64,000 nt of DNA from Macrostomum hystrix (taxonomy: Eukaryota; Platyhelminthes; Macrostomidae): contig CATNEN010000014.1 in NCBI GenBank assembly GCA_950097015.1, positions 2,108,001-2,172,000 of the forward strand, written 5' to 3'. The notes beneath the pieces are model-generated. The model saw only the letters and a list, made by a program, of their open reading frames with translations. It was not told where the DNA came from and searched no databases. Positions 47,256 through 56,840 of this stretch are shown in pieces; the first letter of the stretch is position 1, and every line of letters starts with the position of its first letter. A program made the translations under genes and the position numbers.

Positions 47256-48444
47256 TTAGCATTCAAATTTTTTCTATTATATTTTTGTGTTCTGACACAA
47301 TGTTAACATTTTGTGCAGAAACTCTCCAGTGCTGCTCCACTTTCAGCACTTATAACTAGATCTGCTCTTGCTCTTGGCCAGGAGTAAAGTTCTGGCCAAA
47401 GAACCTAGTGGTTTCGCCTACTATGAGCCTTAAGTTTTACTTTTCCAAATATTTTGTTCAATCAGGAAAATATCTGCTCACTAGGCACATTGTCATTGGG
47501 TGCTAAAGAGTCAAAAGCTGTCTGTTCTGTCACCAGATCAGTTAACTTGCTCCCAGTGGAGTGATTGGCTGCTATGTAAGCCATGTGAGCACAGACTAAA
47601 TAGCTAAATGATGAATTCATATTAAAATGGCATATGTCATAGTCAAAGAATTTAAATAAAAGTTCACATCTTACTAAAATACTTCAAATGGCCATGTAAG
47701 GAACAAAAACAAAATTATTGCCACCTCAACAACAAAAGGCACATCAGTCACAGTAAGAATATTCCTAAAATTGAGTTCGGCATGAGCCCATGTTACTTTA
47801 ATTGAATTGGTATGTGCTGTTGCAGTACCAACTCATATCGATTTTTAGTGGCCATCTTGTTTTGATTAAAGGGGATAATTAATTGACGTGAAAGAAAAAT
47901 GCATCAATGACACTCATGACACTAATAAGAAATGTTCTTGATTAGGGCACCAGCATTGTCAGTAACAACTACAAAAATGTAACTTTTTCATAAGGTGCCA
48001 GTCAGTTTCTGTTTTTTTCTGCCCATACTTTCCTGTTGCCTGAATTGGATCTATATAGCAAATTGACAGTTATTATTTGTCTAGTTAAGTAGACATTGCA
48101 TTTTATATATTCATCCCATTAACTGGACAAATAGCTTATTACAAGTTATATTATGCAAATAGGTTTTTTAATCTCATTTTAAAGGTCCTTAATTCAAACT
48201 AAATGGCTAGGTTCTAGAAATCTTAGCCTAGCTGCTTAAAATGAGAAATATGTTTTGCTGATGGAAGTATCACAAAAAGCTGCAAATTTATGATAGCAGC
48301 AATTGATAACAGAAATGGTGCAGATATGATGCCAGAATAAAGACATGTATTTATGAACGATTTCCGACTGTATTCAAGGGCCGTACACCAGTTTCCAATC
48401 TCTGCTTGCTTTCAGCTGGCCCAGCAAGGGCGGCTAGTAGCAAT
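47256..48444. other. AT-rich intergenic DNA upstream of the FHA-like gene
   Basis: No gene or array is seen. A splice acceptor (CTTGCTTTCAG, ending 48415) precedes the next start codon. Confidence 0.35.
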
Positions 48445-48927
48445 ATGCAGGCAGGCCGGCTGGACCCCATAACAAATCTCGTCTGGCCTGTGAAGTCCAG
48501 CTGCATCTGCATTGTGTCACAGTATGCGCCGCTGAATAATGAAGTCGGTGAAACCCTCTTGTGGCTGCTGCCCGAGTGTACAGTCTACATCGGGCGCGAT
48601 GACGTCACCAAGGTAACGGACATGGCCTGCTCCACAGTGCAGGTGGGCCTCACACACTTCACAGTCGGCTGCAAGGCCCATGAAGGCTACGCCTGCAGCT
48701 GTTTTGTGCTGCTAGAAAATGTTGGGCAAGGCGTCTGCATTGTAAAGTCGCGCGGCATGCTTCGCGGCCAGTTTGACTATTTGAGGCACGGTGAATACTT
48801 TGTACTGGGCAAGTCCAGCGCATTCGTCATCACCATCATCTCGGACGCTTCGCTGCTTGCAGATGTGCGCAAGAACCTCCAGTCCTACATTGGAGCCAGG
48901 CGCGCCAAATATGGCAAGGATACTTAA
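48445..48927 (+). CDS. Small protein with FHA-like domain
   Basis: 160 residues from the first in-frame ATG, 29 bases after a pyrimidine-AG acceptor. The pattern resembles a forkhead-associated domain: LLWLLPECTVYIGRDD (first strand and Gly-Arg), then LTHFTVGC where the usual SxxH would lie, GVCIVKSRGMLRGQFDYLRHGEYFVLG (the loop region before the last strands), and SAFVITII. FHA domains bind phosphothreonine. The start recalls the N-terminus of nibrin, but nothing of the rest of nibrin is present and the gene stops at residue 160. The canonical Ser and His of the binding loop are not clear. Its neighbour PNKP also begins with an FHA domain. Composition is coding-like, but the function is not established. 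Confidence 0.55.
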   Translation: MQAGRLDPITNLVWPVKSSCICIVSQYAPLNNEVGETLLWLLPECTVYIGRDDVTKVTDMACSTVQVGLTHFTVGCKAHEGYACSCFVLLENVGQGVCIVKSRGMLRGQFDYLRHGEYFVLGKSSAFVITIISDASLLADVRKNLQSYIGARRAKYGKDT

Positions 48928-49145
48928 AGAAAGCATTCTTTCTCTGCTTCTAATGCCAGTTTTCAGTTTCTGCATTTTTTGCGCATTGCATTTCGGTTAT
49001 TTGAAAATATATACAGAATACAACTCCAGTGCTGTGCCAAGCAGCTTTCATTTTGATTATTTTTACTTTATATTGTGGTCTAACTTGTTTTTCTTATTTG
49101 GAGCTTGATGTCCTCGGTTAAGCTGGGCTTCTGTTGCATGTAAAC

Positions 49146-49205
49146 AAGGCGATGATGACCGAATTGCTACTCTTGATGCTAAAGCATGATGATTGTCTAA
49201 GCCTT
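49146..49205 (+). ncRNA. Degenerate C/D-box snoRNA-like copy 1
   Basis: Terminal stem AAGGC/GCCTT, C box GATGATGA at 49151, the shared GAATTGCTACTCTTGATG core and an internal ATGATGA (C'). The final element is CTAA instead of CTGA, and the second guide segment found in the other copies is missing. It is probably a decayed copy. It lies between the FHA-like gene and PNKP. Confidence 0.45.
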
Positions 49206-49274
49206 CTTAGGTAGCAATGACCATTTCCAGTTTAAGTCATAAGAGAGAAATAATTTGTTATTAGGTTCTATGTA

Positions 49275-49572
49275 TCACAGAGGGAGGCGAGTGGCAGAGC
49301 GGTTAACGCGTCAGCCTCTTGCACCAAGGTTCCTGAGTTCGTTTCTGCGGCGAGGCCACATTTATTTAGGGCGCAGCCGCGGAGAGAACGCTTGGGGGCT
49401 TGTCGTGCAATTTACACAATTGAGAGCCAGCCTCCAAGGCACAGTGAGTGTATACTGCCTGACGATGAGAAAGTCAGGGCAGATGTACACGCCTGTGTGA
49501 GTGTGTGCCTGCTCACATCTGTGTGCATGAGTGCTCAGGAGTCAGTGAATTAGACAGAATTGCCCTTAGACG
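49275..49572 (+). mobile_element. SINE family 1, copy c
   Basis: tRNA-like head with GTGGCAGAGCGGTTAACGCG (A box) and GAGTTCGTTTC (degenerate B box), then the family body (CTTGGGGGCTTGTCGTGCAA, AAAGTCAGGGCAGATGTACA). The 3' part is diverged and the (ATT)n tail is lost. It lies about 70 bases before the PNKP start codon. Confidence 0.8.
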
Positions 49573-49645
49573 GAAATGATTTTCCGGACTTTAATTGAAG
49601 GTTTTATAATATAATACCTATCTGTCATTGAAGCTCTTGCCTCGC

Positions 49646-52600
49646 ATGCGCGCCAGCCTTGTTTGTGCCAGCACTGGCCGCACAGTTTGCACCATAGACA
49701 GTGCCAGCCAGGCGGCCGGCGGCCTGCTGCTCGGTCGTCAGGCCCAGTTTGACATTCGCGACGCCGCCTGCTCGCGCCAGCAGGCCCGATTGGAATTTCT
49801 ATGCGGCAGCGATGCCACCGTCCCGGCGCTGACTGTGACCTGCGTTGGCGCTGGCCGACTCAGCGTTGAATGTGTCGAAGCTAGAGGCCGGCCGCAGCGG
49901 GTGCTGCCCGTTGGCGAGTCGACAACTCTGAGTGACGGAGACTCGCTGATTCTGGGTGAAGCCTGTCGACTAGTAGTGCGATTGCTCGATGATGATTTGT
50001 CAAGATCGCCAGCAGTCAAGCGGCCGAGGCTCCAGGTGCCTGTCGCTGATGAGGCCGACAGCGACGACAGTGCGAGCGAAGTTAACCGACAGTTGGCCGT
50101 GATGCGCGAGACCGCCGCTCGATTGGCTAAGAAATCCCCTGATACTAACCAATCAGGTTTGTTCAAAGTTGCCAACCAATTAGAATCGTCTGACGCTGTC
50201 GCCCAATCAGAATCTTCCAAAGCCGTCAACCAATTGGAATCTTCCAACGCTACCAACCAATCAAAATCTTCCAACGCTGCCGACCAGTCAAAGTCTTCAG
50301 AAGCTGACAACGAATCAGAATCCTTTAACGCAACTAGCCAGGCCGTTGCCCCGAAGGCATCAAAATGCACCAGCCAATCAGAAGCAACTTTGCCTGGATG
50401 GCGAGACTTCAGCTCAGCTCTAGTCTACACCACGGCCGGTTGCCGGCCCAGTGCTAAAATTGCCGGCTTCGACATGGACGGCACGCTGATCACCACCCAG
50501 TCTGGCCGGGTGTTTCCTAAGGACATTGGCGACTGGAAGGTGATCTACTCTCAGGTGCCGGGTCGGCTGAAGTCTCTGGTTGCCGAGGGCTGCAAGGTGG
50601 TGCTGTTCTCCAATCAGAAAGGCGTCGAGGCTGGCAAAGTGAAGGTTGACGAATTGAAAATCAAAGTAAGCGGTTTTATAATATACATTTAGCTTTTTTT
50701 CTAAACTTCTTAATTTGCCACTGATGACCCTAATTGCTACTCTTGATGGTTCCATGATGACCAACAACTACCACCTGAGTTTAATCTGAGGCTCTGTATT
50801 TTCATGCACTGCAATCTAGCTATTGTGACTTTTATTTAAATCTAATTTGTAGTAAACTTTTGCACTAAACATCGGCTTGTATTCTAGCATAAGCTGGCCT
50901 ATGATGACCCTAATTGCTACTCTTGATGGTTCCATGATGATCAACAACTACCACCATTCACTTTGTCTGAGGCCTAGCTGTGCTTTATGCTATTAACTCC
51001 CGATGAAAGATGTAGCTTGACTATTCGGCGCCACCGCTTTTACTAAGGACCGCCATGTATTCCTTCCAAAATTGTACAGTAGCTGTTCAGTCCATGGACT
51101 GGGGAGATCTCTATGCTCACCTATCAGTCATCAATTTTAGATACTAGATAAGACACGGAAGAGATGAGATATGGAAGAGATGAGACACGGAAGAGATGAG
51201 ATATGGGAGAGATGAGATATTGGAGAGATGAGACACGGGAAAGACGAGATATGGGAGAGATGAGACACGGGAGAGACGAGATATAGGAGAGATGAGACAC
51301 GGGAGAGACAGATATGGGAGAGATGAGACACAGGAGAGATGAGACACGGGAGAGATGAGACAGGATACTGTAGGTGTTGGAATGTGCAACGGGGCGGATT
51401 TGGGAGCTTCGAGGGCCGTATCTGGCCCGCAGGCTGCAGTTTGCCGACCGCTGCAGTAACCACTGGGCTACAAGCGTGGCTAAAACTATTCCCCGTCACC
51501 CACCCTTCGCCAGATCGAGCGAGTTGCCGCCCGCCTCGGCGCCCCGCTGCAGGCCTTCCTAAGCGTGCGCGGCCATCGGCACCGGAAGCCCTGCTCCGGC
51601 ATGTGGCGCCTGCTGGCCAGGCCCGAGTTCAACGGCGGCCTCCTGCCGGACCCTAACCAGTCATTCTACGTTGGCGACGCCGCTGGCAGACCGGCTGAGA
51701 CCGGCAAGGGTGAGTTGAATTGGCCTCTTGTATGTCCTGGAGTGCCTGCGGATTTCAGCTCTGTTGGCCCCATTATTTGTTATCTTCCCAGAGAGCTACG
51801 GACTCCTCGATCGAGCTCAACTCCACACTCACTCACCCGGAATCCAAGGCGATGATGACCAAATTGCTACTCTTGATGTCAGCCATGATGACTAGCAGTT
51901 TACCACCATTCACTTTTGTCTGAGCGAAACACTGTTTCTTGTGTTCAGTTTATCTCTCCGTAGACCTATCTCACTTCACCCCAAAATATCCCATCTCCCT
52001 TCCCACCACAATATCCCATCTCCCTTCAACCACAATATCCCATCTCCTTTCACCTACTTTATCCCAACTGCCTTCACCCACAATATCCCATCTCCCTTCA
52101 CCTACTTTATCCCAACTGCCTTCACCCACAATATCCCATCTCCCTTCACCTACTTTATCCCAACTGCCTTCACCCACAATATCCCATCTCCCTTCAACCA
52201 CAATATCCCATCTCCCTTCAACCACAATATCCCATGTCCCTTCAACCACAATATCCCATGTCCCTTCAACCACAATATCCTATCTCTCTTCAACCACAAT
52301 ATCCATATCTCCTTTCAACCACAATATCCCATGCGTGGTAACAATGTCTACTAGGACTACTAGGAGTATCTCGAATGAAATCTTAAGTCGGCGATGATTA
52401 CTAAATTGCTACTCTTGATGTCAGCCATGATGACCAGCAGTTTACCACCAGTCACTTTCGTCTGAGCCTTAGGTACGATACTAGTATTATCTATAAGCTC
52501 TAGGAAAACGTAAGTCAATGAGATTTCACTTTCCTCATCCCCTGTCTTGTTAAATCCCATCTCCAGGCCGCGGCGGTCGCAAGGCTGATTTCTCCTGCTC

Positions 52601-53802
52601 CGACCGCCTGTTCGCCCTGAACTGCCACCTGAGCGCCTTCTACACCCCGGAGGAGTTCTTCCTCGGCCACCGGCCGGTGCCCTTAGCCCAGTGCCGCCTG
52701 CCTGAGTTTAATCCCACGGCCTACGCCAGCGCAGATCCCAGGCTCGCCAGCCAGCAGGCCGTTGATGCCTGGCCGTCGGAGGAGCTGCGCCAGCTGCTGC
52801 TGCCACCGGGCACCAGCCAGGCTGCTCCCCTTCTGGCCCTTCTAGTGGGCTACCCGGCTAGCGGCAAGTCCACTCTGTGCCGCCAGCTCGCCAGCCTGCT
52901 GCGTCGTCAGAGCCATCGGACCATCAGCGTCGTCAGCCGCGACCAGCTGGGCACCTGGCAGCGCTGCGTGCAGTCTGCCGAGACCGCTCTGAGAGCCACC
53001 GCCGACCCCATTGTGCTGGTAGGACATTGTTCAATTGTGTGGTCATTCTAGGCATCTTGATCCTCATGGCTTATTGCGTAGGAGGTTCTAGAAAGTACGA
53101 AGGGGGAAAATATTTTTTGCTTGCTTTTCAGATTTCAAAGGTTTCCCCTGTTGCTAAGCCCTGACTGCCTGCCTGGCAAGTGCCTGCAGGCCTTCGCTTT
53201 ATTTTTACATGATTTTCTTGGAACTTGTGCAATCCGATTGTCATTGCCATGCCTTTCCATTTTTCGTTTCTTTAATCTTAACTTTAACTCGAGCATAAGA
53301 TAGGACCATATTAAACCCATTTGTTAGCATTCCCTGATCCCTATACTAAGTCAAGAGCTTTCCCAGATCCAAATATCCCCATAAAAAGAGGCAAATTATT
53401 TTCTAATGGCAGCTAATATTGATCATCATGGCTCATTGCCGCGGCTTCCAGGTAGACAACACCAACATCGACGCGGATAGTCGCCAGCGCTACGTGGAGC
53501 TGGCCAGGCGGATAAGCGGCAGCCGCATCGTCTGCCTGCCCATGCAGTGCAGCCTGGCTCAGTGTCTGCATAATGAACGGTTTCGGCGCATCCTCGAGGA
53601 GGAGGCGGAGGCTGAGGCCCCAGGAGCTGGCAGGAAGCGCCGGGAGCCGGTTGGCGAGATGGTGTTCAACCAGATGCGCGCCAAGTTCAGCGAGCCGCAG
53701 CTAATGGAAGGCTTTGCCAGCATCGTCCGGGTGCCGTTTGTCCCCAGGTTTGAGCGGCCTGAACACTTCAGGCTGTACTGCGAGTACCTCATGGAGAAGT
53801 AG
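49646..53802 (+). CDS. PNKP: Bifunctional polynucleotide kinase 3'-phosphatase
   Basis: Four exons, 49646-50665, 51514-51709, 52567-53018 and 53452-53802, with consistent phases, encode 672 residues (human 521). PNKP prepares DNA ends for repair by removing 3' phosphates and adding 5' phosphates. Residues 1-115: FHA domain (LLLGRQAQFDIRDAACSRQQ). Residues 165-245: extra linker of degenerate NQxESSxA repeats, absent from mammals. Phosphatase: AGFDMDGTLITT with both nucleophile-region Asp residues, VVLFSNQKG, and FYVGDAAGRPA in exon 2. Kinase: Walker A GYPASGKST, SRDQLGTWQRC, and VDNTNID in exon 4. The N-terminus was set at the first in-frame ATG. Introns 1 and 2 host snoRNA-like sequences and minisatellites. 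Confidence 0.92.
50716..50793 (+). ncRNA. C/D-box snoRNA-like copy 2, PNKP intron 1
   Basis: C box CTGATGA at 50721 (weak first base), core TAATTGCTACTCTTGATG, C' ATGATGA at 50754-50760, a segment with ACAACTACCACC, and D box CTGA at 50786-50789. The terminal stem is short (GCC/GGC). The guide before the D box differs from copy 3 (GAGTTTAAT), so this copy may be decayed or specialised. Confidence 0.5.
50892..50979 (+). ncRNA. C/D-box snoRNA-like copy 3, PNKP intron 1
   Basis: The best-formed copy. An 8-bp terminal stem (AGCTGGCC with GGCC-T-AGCT, one bulge) closes directly on C box ATGATGA at 50901-50907 and D box CTGA at 50967-50970. Internal C' ATGATGA is at 50934-50940. The segment before the presumed D' site is TAATTGCTACTCT, and the segment before the D box is AACTACCACCATTCACTTTG. 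Size, box order and intron position are those of a C/D snoRNA guiding 2'-O-methylation. Confidence 0.65.
51150..51365 (+). repeat. Minisatellite, about 16-bp unit, PNKP intron 1
   Basis: About 13 copies of GAGATGAGACACGGGA alternating with GAGATGAGATATGGGA, giving a 32-bp dimer in places. Confidence 0.88.
51390..51453 (-). mobile_element. hAT terminal fragment in PNKP intron 1
   Basis: The minus strand begins CAGCGGTCGGCAAACTGCAG and continues CCTGCGGGCCAGATACGGCC, a common terminus of hAT transposons (CAGxGGTCGGCAAACT then GCGGGCC). Only one end, about 60 bases, is present. Confidence 0.5.
51846..51926 (+). ncRNA. C/D-box snoRNA-like copy 4, PNKP intron 2
   Basis: C box GATGATGA at 51851, core AAATTGCTACTCTTGATG, C' ATGATGA at 51885-51891, second segment GTTTACCACCATTCACTTTT, and D box CTGA at 51920-51923. 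The terminal stem is short (GC/GC next to the boxes). Confidence 0.6.
51985..52332 (+). repeat. Minisatellite, 23-bp unit, PNKP intron 2
   Basis: About 15 copies of CCACAATATCCCATCTCCCT plus TCA. A 46-bp dimer with CCTACTTTATCCCAACTGCC alternates in the middle. It lies between the two snoRNA-like copies of this intron. Confidence 0.9.
52383..52472 (+). ncRNA. C/D-box snoRNA-like copy 5, PNKP intron 2
   Basis: C box ATGATTA at 52394-52400 (one mismatch), core AAATTGCTACTCTTGATG, C' ATGATGA at 52427-52433, second segment GTTTACCACCAGTCACTTTC, and D box CTGA at 52462-52465. The terminal stem pairs GGC with GCC and, after a TC bulge, TAAG with CTTA. The stem sequence differs from copy 3, as expected if pairing and not sequence is conserved. 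Confidence 0.55.
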
Positions 53803-53821
53803 AATACTCAGGGAGAAAGAC

Positions 53822-54225
53822 AAACAACTAGGGGAAGAGGAACAAGAATGGGTGCGCGAAGGAGTTGAGGAATGTGCGGAAGAGGTAGAATAATGTGCTG
53901 AAGAGGTAGAGGAAGAGGTAGAAGAATGGGCGGAAGAGGTAGAGGAAGGGGTAGAAGAAAGGGCGGAAGAGGTAGAGGAAGGGGTAGAAGAATGTGCGGA
54001 AGAGGTAGAGGAAGGGGTAGAAGAAAGGGCGGAAGAGGTAGAGGAAGGGGTAGAAGAATGTGCGAAAGAGGTAGAGGAAGGGGTAGAAGAATGGGCGGAA
54101 GAGGTAGAGGAAGGAATAGAAGAATGTGCGGAAGAGGTAGAGGAAGGGATAGAAGAATGTGCGAAAGAGGTAGAGGAAGGGGTAGAAGAATGGGCGGAAG
54201 AGGCAGAGGAAGGCGGAAGAAGGAG
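53822..54225 (+). repeat. Minisatellite, 33-bp unit, after PNKP
   Basis: About 12 copies of GAAGAGGTAGAGGAAGGGGT plus AGAAGAATGTGCG, with AAAGGGCG and AATGGGCG variants. The period is a multiple of three, giving spurious open frames (GRGRGRR on plus, LFRPFFYPFLY on minus). Confidence 0.92.
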
Positions 54226-54412
54226 AGGAAAGAGGATGATAATTATGATATTGCTGTTTTAACATGTCAATCAGTCATTTTTTGCCCCAGCATTTCTGCT
54301 GTTGTAACCCTGTTCACTACTATATGCCTTCAGATTAAATTTTGATTTGTTTTATTCCTAATTGAGCTCACTTGGCCTTGGTTGAGTCCACAAGGCAATT
54401 TTTCAACTTGCT

Positions 54413-54482
54413 AGCTAATGATATGCTAATGATATGCTAATGATATGCTAATGATATGTTAATGATATGCTAATGATATGTT
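54413..54482 (+). repeat. Short 11-bp tandem repeat, about 6 copies
   Basis: Copies of GCTAATGATAT, one with GTTAATGATAT. The surrounding 54226-54680 holds no gene. Confidence 0.85.
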
Positions 54483-54689
54483 ATCTGTAATGCAAAACTC
54501 CGGTTGCGCTCCGCACATTTAAATGCATATTTTGATTGCACTTTCTGCTGCTGTCAGTTCATTAACCTTCCCTGCATTTCATGTCATGATGCTTCTACAT
54601 TGAGCAGACTTCAGTAGCTTCTTTTTAGCGCGTAATAATACTACGCACTTCTTGTTGTACTTTTAAATAGTTGACGTTTAACGTCCATT

Positions 54690-55000
54690 ATAACCTAAGG
54701 GTTTTAGCCTAGTCATTTTGGTCACGATTATAAGGTTGGTGGTTCGTCCGACTCCACTGGAAGAATTTGTGTCTATTATTAAGACACTTGGCTCTGCATT
54801 GCTTCAGTTCACCCAGCTGACAGATGAGATGGGTACCAGTATTGGCTGGGGTAATTGAAGGTGGGTGTGTCGTTCCCACTGTCCATGGACTGAACAGCCG
54901 TACGCAGCGTTTAGACGCACTGCTTGGCTCAATAGCTTCGGCTGTGCCGTAGACGGCAGATGTAGCCTAACTGGGGCAGGTGTGATCAATTATTATTAGC
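54690..55000 (+). mobile_element. SINE family 2, diverged copy a
   Basis: Contains a B-box-like GTGGTTCGTCC, then TCTGCATTGCTTCAGTTCAC, GGGTACCAGTATTGGCTGGG, TAATTGAAGGTGGGTGTG and CAGCCGTACGCAGC, and ends GTGTGATCAATTATTATTAG. All these blocks occur in the same order in the better copy at 62585-62880. It sits just upstream of DMAC2L. Confidence 0.72.
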
Positions 55001-55048
55001 TCATTTTAAGCAGCCACCGTGTACTTTCTATTGCTCACCCCATTGCAG

Positions 55049-56102
55049 CCTCCTGGCCCAGCCTGCAAGCGACAGCTGCTGCTCTTAGCAACGGGCTGGC
55101 AGCCGCAGCTGCACTGCCGCCGTGGCTACTTCGACTGGCTGGTGGGCGTCTGGAACAAGGTGGACCGCGACCGGATAAAGCAGGTGAGTCTGGAAAGATC
55201 TGACAAGATCTGGAAAGATCTGACAAGATCTGGAAAGATCTGACAAGATCTGGAAAGATCTGACAAGATCTGGAAAGATCTGACAAGATCTGGAAAGATC
55301 TGACAAGATCTGGAAAGATCTGACAAGATCTGGAAAGATCTGACAAGATCTGGAAAGATCTGGAAAGATCTGACAAGATCTGGAAAGATCTGACAAGATC
55401 TGGAAAGATCTGGAAAGATCTGGAAAGATCTGGAAAGATCTGGAAAGATCTGACAAGATCTGGAAAGATCTGACAAGATCTGGAAAGATCTGACAAGATC
55501 TGGAAAGATCTGACAAGATCTGGAAAGATCTGACAAGATCTGACAAGATCTGGAAAGATCTGACAAGATCTGACAAGATCTGACAGATGACGCTCCCTCC
55601 ATGTCTGACGCTCCACTTCCAGATCGGCCCAGATCGAGCGTGCGCCGAGTGGCTATTGCGCAATGGTGCGTCCGTGGTCTGGGCTGACGACCGCGGTGCC
55701 ACCAGCGACTACAACCGGCTGGGCGCGGTGCCCGCCGACCAGCGCATCCAGGAGATCTTGGCTGACACGGCCTCGGTCAGCGCAGCCGGATTTCCTTACC
55801 TGCTGGGCCTCAGCCGACTGCGCTCCATGCAGCTCAGGAACTGCGCCTACCTGAGCGACTCAGCTTTCGCCTACCTGGCCGATCACTGCCGCCTGGAGCG
55901 CCTCCTGGTGGCCCGGTGCCCGCTGGTGACGCCGCGCGGCGTGCTTGAGATGGCCCGCATCGATGGCCTGCGCAGCCTGAGCCTCAGCCAGCTGGCCAGC
56001 GTCGACAACGCGGAGTGGGTCCAGTTGAAGGACCAGCTGGCCGCTCGGCTTCGTTCCGACTGCCGTCTGGAGTTCGACTCCGAGGACTCAGCTGAGGGCT
56101 AA
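55049..56102 (+). CDS. DMAC2L: DMAC2L / ATP synthase subunit s-like mitochondrial protein, first exon not found
   Basis: Two exons, 55049-55183 and 55623-56102, both phase 0, give 204 residues without the initiator. The match to ATP5S/DMAC2L is direct: YFDWLVGVWNKVDRDRIKQ, IGPDRACAEWLLRNGA and DYNRLG, then leucine-rich-repeat-like segments (LSRLRSMQLRNCAYLSD, CRLERLLVARCPLVTPRGV, LRSLSLSQL). The mammalian protein is a mitochondrial factor linked to ATP synthase and complex I assembly. The Arg-rich hydrophobic start (CKRQLLLLATGWQPQLHCRRG) could be a mitochondrial presequence. No ATG lies in frame, and an ATTGCAG acceptor stands just before the exon, so a short first exon is missing. The single intron is almost entirely a 10-bp minisatellite. 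Confidence 0.87.
55190..55586 (+). repeat. Minisatellite, 10-bp unit (20-bp dimer), DMAC2L intron
   Basis: About 39 copies of two alternating 10-mers, TCTGGAAAGA and TCTGACAAGA. The array starts six bases after the GT of the donor (GTGAGTCTGGAAAGATC), so the first unit overlaps the extended 5' splice site. Confidence 0.95.
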
Positions 56103-56574
56103 ATGGTTTCTAAGAATGTTTACTTCTTAGAACGGCATAAATCATTGTCAGTGTATTATACTCATCAAGCACTAAAAATATTTTTTTTTATCTATTCTGT
56201 GAAGTATGTTTATTATATAGTTTAAAGTATTATCTTCAGGTATCCTAGTTAGTCTCATTATATATCGAAGTATTTCCTTAAAATTTTAAGTCTTTTTAAC
56301 AAGGACTTTTTTATCCGGTTTTCCATCAATTTTCATTGAAAATATTTGTAGTTCAGATTCAGTTATTCAGATTTAAAAGGTTTCCGCTACTTCTGAGACT
56401 TTCGTCGGTGCCTGCTGGCTTTCGCTTTATTTTACATGGACCTTGTGCAGTGTTTTTGTCAGTACCAAGCCTTTCATATATTTGTTTATTCTTTACTTAA
56501 CACAAGCGTAAGATAAGTGAGTACTATAGGACAAAACACTCCCAGATCCCCTGATTAAACCTAGAAGATCCCCA
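56103..56574. other. 3' flank of DMAC2L
   Basis: AT-rich without coding potential. There is no canonical AATAAA close to the stop codon. Confidence 0.3.
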
Positions 56575-56770
56575 AATTGAGCAATAAACATTCCCAGATC
56601 CCCAGATTGAGCAGTAAACATTCCCAGATCCTCAGATTGAGCAGTAAACATTCCCAGATCCCCAGATTGAGCAATAAACATTCCCAGATCCCCAGATTGA
56701 GCAATAAACATTCCCAGATCCCCAGATTGAGCAATAAACATTCCCAGATCCTCAGATTGAGCAGATTTTC
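56575..56770 (+). repeat. Minisatellite, 30-bp unit, about 6.5 copies
   Basis: Copies of TTGAGCAATAAACATTCCCA plus GATCCCCAGA. It lies just before a splice acceptor (TTTTTGCAG, ending 56784) upstream of the RRM gene. Confidence 0.9.
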
Positions 56771-56840
56771 ATAATTTTTGCAGGCATTTGCCCGACCCTG
56801 AAGTATTCTGTCTCACGTGTAAGCGAGCCCGGCCTATTTT

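Noticed and set aside
53828-54345. RGRGRR-rich protein after PNKP, resembling a GAR domain
   Set aside because: It comes from a 33-bp purine-rich minisatellite. It has no flanking domain, and the opposite strand is equally open.
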